Source: an uncultured beta proteobacterium (lineage in GTDB: Bacteria > Pseudomonadota > Gammaproteobacteria > Burkholderiales > Burkholderiaceae). From it: 45,121 nt of DNA. The DNA is taken from NCBI GenBank assembly GCA_903900805.1, contig CAIUOP010000086.1, forward strand, positions 1-45,121. Direction: 5' to 3'. Of the stretch, positions 27,680 to 34,828 are shown one piece after another. The first letter of the stretch is position 1. Every line of letters starts with the position of its first letter. The position numbers were made by a program, and so were the translations under genes. The notes beneath the pieces were generated by a model. That model ran no database searches. It was given only the letters and a program-made list of their open reading frames with translations, and was not told the DNA's origin.

Positions 27680-27686
27680 AGAGCCC

Positions 27687-28511
27687 ATGAGCACTAGTAA
27701 AACTGTTAAAAATCCCAGAAGCACTGGGGAAGTCGCTAAAACAGCCATCCAGGTAGTCGAGCGGATGATGAATTTGCTCGATGCCTTAGCTGAGCAAGAA
27801 GAATCGAGCAGTCTCAAAAAATTGGCCGAGCAAACCAGCCTTCACCCCTCTCCTGCCCACCGTATTCTGAATGATATGGTTGCCTGCCGTTTGGTTGAAC
27901 GGGGCGATGGCGGCACTTATCGCCTTGGCTTAAAACTCTTAGAACTCGGTAACTTAGTCAAGGCAAGGCTCTCTGTTCGTGAGGCCGCTCAAGCTCCCAT
28001 GCGCACTTTGCATAAAATCACTGGCGAGACCATCAATCTATCGGTACGTCAGGGTGATGAAATCGTTTATATCGATCGTGCCTATAGTGAACGCTCTGGT
28101 ATGCAAGTGGTTCGTGCCATTGGTGGCAGGGCCCCGCTCCACCTGACTTCCGTTGGTAAATTATTTTTATCCAGCGATGATGCTAATCAAGTTCGCGCCT
28201 ACATCACCCGTACTGGCTTATCAGGACACACCCGCAATAGCATTACTGACGCAGCAAAATTAGAGGCCGCTCTCAATCAAGTTCGAAAAGATGGCAATGC
28301 CCGTGATGATGAAGAATTAGAGCTCGGCGTTAGCTGTTTCGCTGCTGCTATTTTGGATGACACTGGAAAATTGGTTGCTGGCTTATCACTCAGTTCACCT
28401 ACAGATCGCATGCAAGCCGACTGGCTCAAAGCCTTGCAAGATACCGCCCTACAGATTTCTAAAGGGCTGGGTTACAAACCTAAAACGACCGAGCCAGGCA
28501 CTGCAGCCTAG
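27687..28511 (+). CDS. IclR-family transcriptional regulator
   Basis: A 274-residue regulator with an N-terminal winged helix-turn-helix at about 20-85 (VVERMMNLLDALAEQ, LKKLAEQTSLHPSPAHRILN, LVERGDGGTYRLGLKLLELG) and an IclR effector domain after it, including ETINLSVRQGDEIVYIDRAY, GRAPLHLTSVGKLFLSSDD and ELELGVSCFAAAILDDTG. Family members sense small organic acids or aromatics. The neighbours (pyrD and pbpG) do not indicate a target. No Shine-Dalgarno sequence is clear, and a -10 box lies almost at the start codon. The gene converges on pbpG with only eight bases between stops. Confidence 0.92.
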   Translation: MSTSKTVKNPRSTGEVAKTAIQVVERMMNLLDALAEQEESSSLKKLAEQTSLHPSPAHRILNDMVACRLVERGDGGTYRLGLKLLELGNLVKARLSVREAAQAPMRTLHKITGETINLSVRQGDEIVYIDRAYSERSGMQVVRAIGGRAPLHLTSVGKLFLSSDDANQVRAYITRTGLSGHTRNSITDAAKLEAALNQVRKDGNARDDEELELGVSCFAAAILDDTGKLVAGLSLSSPTDRMQADWLKALQDTALQISKGLGYKPKTTEPGTAA

Positions 28512-28519
28512 CTTAAACC

Positions 28520-29548
28520 TTACATCAAGCGACGAACTGGTTGTGTGCCTAAAGGCATACGCTCATACCAGTCACGTACCCGCACTGCATCCGCAAAACG
28601 AGATTGGGTGCCAACAGAATCTAAGAACACCAATAGTAAAGGTGTGTTGTTCACCCTAGCCTGCATCACTAAACACTTTCCTGCTGCGTTAATGAAACCC
28701 GTTTTTTGTAAGCCGATATTCATATCACCGGAGCGTACTAAACGATTGGTATTTAAAAACTTCTGTGGCCGATTGGCGATGACCATCGTTAAATCGGGCC
28801 AAGTAGAGAATTCACGAATCATTTTGTACTGGTAGGCAGCACTCAGCATGCGGGCTAAATCTTCGGCAGAGGCCACGTTCTCACTCAATAGGCCCGTAGG
28901 GTCAGCAAAACGAGAATGGTCCATTCCTAATTCTTTGGCTTTACGGTTCATCGCATCAACAAAACCTGCAACACCCCCTGGATAGTTTCTACCTAAGGTG
29001 TATGCCGCACGGTTCTCAGAAGACATTAAAGCAAGCAATAAAGCCTCTTCGCGCGTCATGACGGTGCCCCCAGCAATACGGGATTTAGCATAGCTACGCA
29101 CATCCTCTGCATTAATCACAATAGTCTCATCCAAGGGTAACTTGGAATCTAAAACAACCATGGCAGTCATTAACTTAGTAATAGAGGCAATGGGTAAGCT
29201 CACGGAAGAATTTTTTTCAAAATACACTTCTTGGGTATCTTGATTAACCACCATGGCTACACTCGACTTGAGGCTTAGCTCATCATGCTGGCCTCGCAAA
29301 CCCAGCGCTGTTGCAAAGGAAGGATGAGAGGGAACGGGCTCAGATGAGCGAGTGACCGTAACGCGAACTGCTTTTTGCTGTTTATTTGATTTAGTATTTT
29401 TAGTGGTCTTAGTATTTTTAACGACTACTTTACTGGTCTTGGGGGATTTTTCTTTATCTTGGCTGGCGGCGATAGCTGGCGCATTCAGAGAAGCGCCGCA
29501 CGCAAATACTGCAGTCAATATCAAGATCGAAAATCGCTTCAAATGCAT
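28520..29548 (-). CDS. pbpG: D-alanyl-D-alanine endopeptidase (PBP7-like)
   Basis: Periplasmic peptidoglycan endopeptidase of the S11 class. I choose ATG 29548 (MHLKRFSILILTAVF), preceded by GGAGGG ten bases upstream, over the in-frame ATG at 29578, which lacks a ribosome-binding site. The 342-residue product has a signal peptide (cleaved near residue 28), then a Lys/Thr/Ser-rich linker (31-66), then the transpeptidase-like fold. Catalytic motifs are SITK (122-125), SEN (177-179) and KTG (282-284). GGTVMTREEALLLALMSSEN and FADPTGLLSENVASAEDLAR are typical of PBP7/8. The poly-basic linker is longer than in E. coli. Confidence 0.93.
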   Translation of the reverse strand: MHLKRFSILILTAVFACGASLNAPAIAASQDKEKSPKTSKVVVKNTKTTKNTKSNKQQKAVRVTVTRSSEPVPSHPSFATALGLRGQHDELSLKSSVAMVVNQDTQEVYFEKNSSVSLPIASITKLMTAMVVLDSKLPLDETIVINAEDVRSYAKSRIAGGTVMTREEALLLALMSSENRAAYTLGRNYPGGVAGFVDAMNRKAKELGMDHSRFADPTGLLSENVASAEDLARMLSAAYQYKMIREFSTWPDLTMVIANRPQKFLNTNRLVRSGDMNIGLQKTGFINAAGKCLVMQARVNNTPLLLVFLDSVGTQSRFADAVRVRDWYERMPLGTQPVRRLM

Positions 29549-29647
29549 CCCAAAAATACCCTCCAAAACTTTCAACATACGGAATGATAATTAATTTCAT
29601 CGCTCAGGATGGATTTATTATCTCCATCTTGGACATTTGATAGCGCC

Positions 29648-30535
29648 CTACTCAGCAATGGTCGCCACCGTATTGGCTTGGCGGGTATTTACCAATACTA
29701 CCCCTGTCATCGTCAAACCCAGTCCTAGCGCCATCATTAGCGTAAATGGCTCACCAAATAAGAACCAAGCCATCAGCGCTGTTGTCGGTGGGGTCAGATA
29801 CAGAAAGCTAGTGACTTTGGTTGCAGCACCCTTACGAATCATCATAAATAGTAAGCTAATTGAGCCAATCGATAGCGGAAAAATGGCCCACAATAAAGCG
29901 CCAATGACTGATGCATTCCAGACCACCTCACCCGTCTCAAAGAAATACATAAAAATAAAGCATAGAACTGCTGAAACACCGAACTGAATTGAAGAGCCTG
30001 CCCGCAGATCAAATACCGGACAATATTTTTTCTGATACAGGGTGCCAAAAGTAATTGAGAGCAATGCGATAAATGCCAATACATAACTTTCAAATGGAAT
30101 TTGGGCAAAACTAATTTTTGCCATTACTACTAGGGCAACACCCGCAAAGCCAAAGCCCAAACCAATCCACTGACGTGGTGAGACTTGCTCTGATACCCAT
30201 GCAGCAAACCAAGCAGTCAAAATAGGTTGCAAGCCGACGATGATGGCTACTAAGCCCGCTGACATACCGAGGTGGACGGCAAAATAAACCCCGAATAAAT
30301 ACCCAAATTGGAGCAAGATGCCAGCAACCGCGATATGCTTCATTTGCGACCAACTTGGCCAGGTAATACGCCAAAACAAACTGAGTGCCACCATGGCTGC
30401 GAGAACACCGATGCAACGCCAAAATAAGAAGGTTGCTGGCTCGACATAAGGCATCGCTAGACGAGCAATAATAAAGCCGGTGCTCCAAATCAGCACAAAT
30501 ATCGGTGCAATGGCATTATCTAGGCTGAGTTTCAT
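29648..30535 (-). CDS. EamA-family (DMT superfamily) transporter
   Basis: A 295-residue inner-membrane protein with about ten predicted helices in two EamA repeats. The first repeat contains FVLIWSTGFIIARLAMPYV, PATFLFWRCIGVLAAMVALS and VYFAVHLGMSAGLVAIIVGL. The second contains YLTPPTTALMAWFLFGEPF and LGLGLTMTGVVLVNTR. Relatives export or import amino acids, sugars or other metabolites; the substrate cannot be told from sequence. It lies 99 bases upstream of pbpG on the same strand and is divergent from the phasin gene, with a 207-base gap in which I see no gene. Confidence 0.9.
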   Translation of the reverse strand: MKLSLDNAIAPIFVLIWSTGFIIARLAMPYVEPATFLFWRCIGVLAAMVALSLFWRITWPSWSQMKHIAVAGILLQFGYLFGVYFAVHLGMSAGLVAIIVGLQPILTAWFAAWVSEQVSPRQWIGLGFGFAGVALVVMAKISFAQIPFESYVLAFIALLSITFGTLYQKKYCPVFDLRAGSSIQFGVSAVLCFIFMYFFETGEVVWNASVIGALLWAIFPLSIGSISLLFMMIRKGAATKVTSFLYLTPPTTALMAWFLFGEPFTLMMALGLGLTMTGVVLVNTRQANTVATIAE

Positions 30536-30742
30536 GGTTAACTGACTGAAATTATGAGAATTTTTTATTCAACTGTTGATTTTAGGCTCTTTTTGATACT
30601 GCTCCTACACTCCGCTTTGAGGAACTGGGTGATTCTTCAGACTACTATGCAATATAGACGCTCTAAATTGGCACAAGAGGTATAGAGTAAGACTATGGGC
30701 GAGATTACAAACGGAGCATGAGCCCATCTACAGGGGATTGAC

Positions 30743-31300
30743 ATGAACTTAACACCAGAACAATTGGCTGCCGCGCAAAAGGCGAATTTAGAAACCTTGA
30801 GCAGCCTAACCAATCAAGCGCTCCAAAGTATTGAGAAATTGGTTGAGCTCAATATGCATATTGCAAAACAAAGCTTGAGCGATAGTATGACCAGCGCTAA
30901 GAAAGCTTTGGAGGTGAAAGACATTCAGCAGCTGCTTGCCCACCAGGCCGAAGCAGTTCAACCAATGGCTGAAAAGATCATGGCTTACAGTCGTCATCTC
31001 TATGACTTGGCTCATGAGACACAAGACAACTTCACTAAATCTGCCGAAAAAGAATTTCAGGCAGGCCAACAAAAAATGAATGCTTTAGTGGAAGAGTGGA
31101 CGCAGAATGCTCCTGCTGGTTCTGATGCTGCCATGCACGCAATGAAGCAAGCCATTGCTTCTGCCAACACCGTATATGAAAGCAGTCAAAAGGCGGTGAA
31201 GCATGCAGTCAATGTTGCGCAGACCAATCTCAATACCGCCGCTACTACTGTAATGAAGAATGCGGAAGTAGCTAGCAAAGCTACTAAGAAGAAATCATAA
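30743..31300 (+). CDS. phaP: Phasin family protein (polyhydroxyalkanoate granule-associated)
   Basis: A 185-residue protein, almost entirely alpha-helical and rich in Ala, Gln, Lys and Glu, without signal or membrane helix. The N-terminal NLTPEQLAAAQKANLETLSS and the central LVELNMHIAKQSLSDSM match the PhaP-like phasin family, which coats polyhydroxybutyrate granules. The C-terminus is Lys-rich (SKATKKKS). AGGGGA lies five bases before the ATG, and a perfect terminator follows, so it is monocistronic. No pha synthase or reductase gene is in the window, so polymer storage is suggested, not proved. Confidence 0.9.
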   Translation: MNLTPEQLAAAQKANLETLSSLTNQALQSIEKLVELNMHIAKQSLSDSMTSAKKALEVKDIQQLLAHQAEAVQPMAEKIMAYSRHLYDLAHETQDNFTKSAEKEFQAGQQKMNALVEEWTQNAPAGSDAAMHAMKQAIASANTVYESSQKAVKHAVNVAQTNLNTAATTVMKNAEVASKATKKKS

Positions 31301-31321
31301 ATAAATTATTCCGAGAGTTCT

Positions 31322-31358
31322 AAAGAATAAGCCCCGATCCCTCGGGGCTTATTCTTTT
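31322..31358 (+). terminator. Intrinsic terminator after the phasin gene
   Basis: AAAGAATAAGCCCCGA, the loop TCCC and TCGGGGCTTATTCTTT form a perfect 16-bp stem ending in TTTT. It lies 21 bases after the phasin stop and 29 bases before the lpdA stop, which is on the other strand. The A-rich left arm also makes it usable as a terminator for the minus strand. Confidence 0.93.
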
Positions 31359-31386
31359 GCAGCATCTCAGTAGATCAGTTCTTTTT

Positions 31387-33174
31387 TTAAGACTTTTTCT
31401 TGACTGGTGGTAAATCAGTGCAATGGCCATGCGCTGTTTCTGCAGCCAAGCCAACTGACTCACCTAGGGTTGGATGCGGATGAATAGTCTTGCCAATATC
31501 AACAGCATCAGCACCCATCTCAATTGCAAGACAAACTTCACCAATTAAATCACCAGCATGCGTGCCTACAATGCCGCCACCAATAATACGATGGGTTGTT
31601 GCATCAAAGATGAGTTTAGTGAAACCTTCATCGCGGCCATTGGCAATGGCACGTCCGCTAGCTGCCCATGGAAATAAGCCTTTTTCATAAGCGATACCCT
31701 GCGCCTTACACTGCTCTTCAGTTAATCCAGCCCAAGCTACCTCTGGATCAGTGTACGCAACCGATGGGATCTGCTTCGCATCAAAATAAGACTTCTGTCC
31801 AGCTGCAACTTCAGCCGCAACGTGACCTTCATGTACTGCTTTATGCGCCAACATGGGCTGACCGATAATGTCACCGATGGCAAAGATATTTTGCACATTA
31901 GTACGCATTTGTTTATCAACTGAAATAAAGCCACGCTCGTCTACTTGAACGCCCGCTTTACCGGCATCAATCTTCTTGCCATTTGGAGTACGTCCAACAG
32001 CAACCAACACTAAGTCATAAGTTTGGGGTTCTGCAGGTGCGTTCTCGCCTTCAAAGCTCACCGCAATACCATCAGGCTTTACCTCGGCTTTAGCAGCGCG
32101 AGTCTTGAGCATAATTTTTTCAAAACGCCCGGCATTGAACTTCTCCCAGACTTTTTCAAGATCTCGATCAGCGCCAGCCATCAGGCCATCCATCATCTCG
32201 GCAATATCAATACGTGAACCCAGTGTGCTGTACACCGTAGCCATCTCTAAACCAATAATACCGCCACCAATAACGAGCATTCTTTTGGGGATGCTCTTGA
32301 GTAATAAAGCACCAGTGCTATCCACAATGCGCGGGTCTTCTGGCAAGAATGGTAATTTCACAGGCTGACTACCCGCTGCAATAATCGCCTTCTGAAAACG
32401 CACCACTTCTTTTTGACCGGTGAGATCTTGACCGGCACCACTAGTCATTTCTACTTCGACGTGATGAGCGTCCAAGAAACGGCCTAAGCCACGAACTGTT
32501 TTGACCTTGCGTGCTTTAGCCATGCCTGCTAAACCACCAGTTAATTTCGCAATCACAGAATCTTTATAACCGCGTAATTGATCGATCTCAATCTTTGGCT
32601 CACCAAACGTAATGCCATGCTTGGACATTGTTTTAACTTCGTCCATCACTGAGGTGGTATGGAGTAATGCTTTAGATGGAATACAGCCGACGTTCAGGCA
32701 TACGCCACCTAAGGTTGAGTAACGCTCAACTAAAACAGTGTTCATACCCAAGTCAGCACTTCGAAATGCAGCGCTATAGCCTCCAGGCCCAGCGCCAAGA
32801 ACTAATACTTCGCACTCGTGATCTACTTTGCCACTGTATTGACCAGCGACTGGTGCTGGCATTATTGGTGTTGGGGCTGCGGCTTTTGCTGGAGCTGGTG
32901 GAGGTGTTGCTGTAGATTGCGCTGCAGCTGCAGCACTACTTACCTCAATCTCCGCAATCACAGAGCCCTTGCTAATCTTGTCGCCTAGTTTGACTGCAAT
33001 ACTAGTGATGGTTCCAGCAGCATCTGCCGGAATCTCCATGGTTGCCTTATCAGACTCAAGCACCAATAAAGGCTGCTCCTTTTCAACAACATCACCAACC
33101 TTCACTAGTACCTCAATGACTGGCACATCAGAATAGTCGCCAATATCAGGCACGAGGATCATTTGCTTAGCCAT
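31387..33174 (-). CDS. lpdA: Dihydrolipoyl dehydrogenase with N-terminal lipoyl domain (E3 of pyruvate dehydrogenase)
   Basis: Reoxidises dihydrolipoyl groups of the pyruvate dehydrogenase complex with NAD. The 595 residues exceed the usual 470 because a lipoyl domain occupies about 1-76, with the lipoylated lysine K43 in ESDKATME, followed by an Ala/Pro-rich linker (80-112). The flavoprotein begins with VLVLGAGPGGYSAAFRSADL. The redox disulfide is C159/C164 in GGVCLNVGCIPSK, and the second dinucleotide site is RMLVIGGGIIGLEMATVYST. The His-Glu active-site pair is in HPHPTLGES. This lipoyl-E3 fusion is known in Neisseria and other betaproteobacteria. It ends the aceE-aceF-lpdA operon, nine bases after aceF. 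Confidence 0.96.
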   Translation of the reverse strand: MAKQMILVPDIGDYSDVPVIEVLVKVGDVVEKEQPLLVLESDKATMEIPADAAGTITSIAVKLGDKISKGSVIAEIEVSSAAAAAQSTATPPPAPAKAAAPTPIMPAPVAGQYSGKVDHECEVLVLGAGPGGYSAAFRSADLGMNTVLVERYSTLGGVCLNVGCIPSKALLHTTSVMDEVKTMSKHGITFGEPKIEIDQLRGYKDSVIAKLTGGLAGMAKARKVKTVRGLGRFLDAHHVEVEMTSGAGQDLTGQKEVVRFQKAIIAAGSQPVKLPFLPEDPRIVDSTGALLLKSIPKRMLVIGGGIIGLEMATVYSTLGSRIDIAEMMDGLMAGADRDLEKVWEKFNAGRFEKIMLKTRAAKAEVKPDGIAVSFEGENAPAEPQTYDLVLVAVGRTPNGKKIDAGKAGVQVDERGFISVDKQMRTNVQNIFAIGDIIGQPMLAHKAVHEGHVAAEVAAGQKSYFDAKQIPSVAYTDPEVAWAGLTEEQCKAQGIAYEKGLFPWAASGRAIANGRDEGFTKLIFDATTHRIIGGGIVGTHAGDLIGEVCLAIEMGADAVDIGKTIHPHPTLGESVGLAAETAHGHCTDLPPVKKKS

Positions 33175-33183
33175 CGATCCCCC

Positions 33184-34815
33184 TTACAGCGTAGCGCGAC
33201 GGAAGTCGGCTAAGAGTTGTGCGATATACAAATTGAATCGTGTAGCCAATGCACCATCTATCACGCGGTGATCTGCAGACAGCGATAATGGGCAAATCAG
33301 GCGTGGCACAAATTGCTTGCCATCCCATACTGGTTTCATAGCAGCTTTGCTGACGCCCAAGATTGCAACCTCTGGAGCATTCACGATGGGTGAGAAGTAA
33401 GTTCCACCAATGCCGCCTAAAGAGGAGATTGTGAAGCTTGCGCCCTGCATTTGATCTGGCTTGAGCTTACCCTCGCGTGCCAATGCTGCTAGTTCAGAAG
33501 TTTCTTTAGCGATCTCGAAGATGCCTTTTTTATCTACATGTTTGATGACCGGCACTACTAAGCCAGTTGGCGTATCTGCAGCAAAACCGATATTGAAGTA
33601 CTTCTTCAAAATTAAATCGTCACCATCAAGCGAGCTATTGAATTCTGGATACTTCTTCAGAGCAGCTACAGCAGCTTTCATTAAGAAAGCGAGCATCGTA
33701 ATCTTGGCGCCCCTTTTCTCATTGTCTTTATTGGTCTCTACTCGGAATGCCTCTAAGTCAGTCACATCTGCATCTTCGTGATACGTCACTGCCGGAATCA
33801 TGACCCAGTTACGGCCCAGATTCGCTGCGGTTAACTTCTTAATGCGATTTAATGGTTGGCGCTCAATCTCACCAAACTTCGTGAAATCGACTTTTGGCCA
33901 AGGAATGAGATTCAAACCACCCAAGCTTCCGCCGCCTGCTGCTGCAGCGGGGCTGCCAGCACCACCACTCATGGCTGCTTTAACAAAGGCCTGAACATCC
34001 TCTTGAGTAATGCGCCCCTTAGGACCAGATCCTTTGACCTGATGAACCGTCACACCCAATTCACGGGCAAATTTACGCACCGATGGACTGGCATGACTAA
34101 GAGATGCATCCACTACTGGAGCGGGGTTTGACATTGGAGGAGGCGCTGGAGCACGAACTACTGGAGGCTCAACTGCTACAGGCTTACTGATTGATGCTGC
34201 TGCTGGTACTGCTGCTACTGCTGCTACCGCAGTGGGTGCAGATACAGATGATCCACTTTCCAGAATCAAGACTACCGATCCTTTAGAAAGATTATCGCCA
34301 ATCTTTACTTTGACTTCTTTCACGGTACCCGAGTGTGATGATGGAACATCCATTGTTGCTTTATCAGACTCAAGCACAACGATCGATTGTTCTTTCTCAA
34401 CCTGATCACCAACTTTAACTAATACCTCGATAACAGGTACATCTTGATAGTCACCGATATCAGGGACTGTGATTTCAATAGCATTACCGCCCAAGCTTAC
34501 TGGTGCACTTACCGGGGCTAATGCTACAGGGGCGGTCTGTGCAGAGGGGGAGGCTGGCGCGGTAACTGAAGCCCCACTCTCTTCCAATGTGATAACCACT
34601 GATCCTTGAGAAAGATTGTCGCCAATCTTTACTTTGACTTCTTTTACGACGCCCGAGTGTGATGAAGGCACATCCATCGTTGCTTTGTCCGACTCAAGCA
34701 CAACAATCGATTGTTCTTTCTCAACCTGATCGCCTGGCTTCACCAAGACTTCAATGACGGGCACATCTTTATAGTCGCCGATGTCCGGGACTGTGATTTC
34801 AATTATTTGACTCAT
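33184..34815 (-). CDS. aceF: Pyruvate dehydrogenase E2, dihydrolipoyllysine acetyltransferase
   Basis: Core subunit that transfers acetyl groups from lipoyl arms to CoA. The 543 residues contain two lipoyl domains (1-77 and 112-186) with lipoyl lysines K44 and K152, both in VVLESDKATMDVPSSHSG. Ala/Pro/Val-rich flexible linkers follow each. A peripheral-subunit-binding domain lies at about 241-278 (SPSVRKFARELGVTVHQVKG). The catalytic domain runs from about 305 to the end, with the active-site histidine H516 in SADHRVIDGALATRF. The two lipoyl domains are encoded by a 203-bp direct repeat. It is 13 bases downstream of aceE. Confidence 0.97.
   Translation of the reverse strand: MSQIIEITVPDIGDYKDVPVIEVLVKPGDQVEKEQSIVVLESDKATMDVPSSHSGVVKEVKVKIGDNLSQGSVVITLEESGASVTAPASPSAQTAPVALAPVSAPVSLGGNAIEITVPDIGDYQDVPVIEVLVKVGDQVEKEQSIVVLESDKATMDVPSSHSGTVKEVKVKIGDNLSKGSVVLILESGSSVSAPTAVAAVAAVPAAASISKPVAVEPPVVRAPAPPPMSNPAPVVDASLSHASPSVRKFARELGVTVHQVKGSGPKGRITQEDVQAFVKAAMSGGAGSPAAAAGGGSLGGLNLIPWPKVDFTKFGEIERQPLNRIKKLTAANLGRNWVMIPAVTYHEDADVTDLEAFRVETNKDNEKRGAKITMLAFLMKAAVAALKKYPEFNSSLDGDDLILKKYFNIGFAADTPTGLVVPVIKHVDKKGIFEIAKETSELAALAREGKLKPDQMQGASFTISSLGGIGGTYFSPIVNAPEVAILGVSKAAMKPVWDGKQFVPRLICPLSLSADHRVIDGALATRFNLYIAQLLADFRRATL
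34277..34479 (-). repeat. Lipoyl-domain direct repeat, second domain copy in aceF
   Basis: This 203-bp stretch encodes most of the second lipoyl domain and aligns without gaps to 34601-34803, shifted by exactly 324 bases (108 codons). Conservation is strong at the nucleotide level, including third positions, which suggests a relatively recent duplication or ongoing gene conversion. Confidence 0.9.
34601..34803 (-). repeat. Lipoyl-domain direct repeat, first domain copy in aceF
   Basis: Partner of 34277-34479. It encodes the N-terminal lipoyl domain of AceF including lipoyl lysine K44. The copies differ at scattered bases only, and differences in protein are conservative and few. Confidence 0.9.
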
Positions 34816-34828
34816 GAGTTCTTCTCGT

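Noticed and set aside
30669..30700. Possible sigma-54 promoter (TTGGCAC) upstream of the phasin gene
   Set aside because: The TGGCAC element is not followed at the right spacing by a TTGCA-type -12 element.
34195..34235. GCTGCTACT-like microsatellite in aceF
   Set aside because: It encodes the Ala-rich flexible linker between the E2 domains, which is normal for the family.
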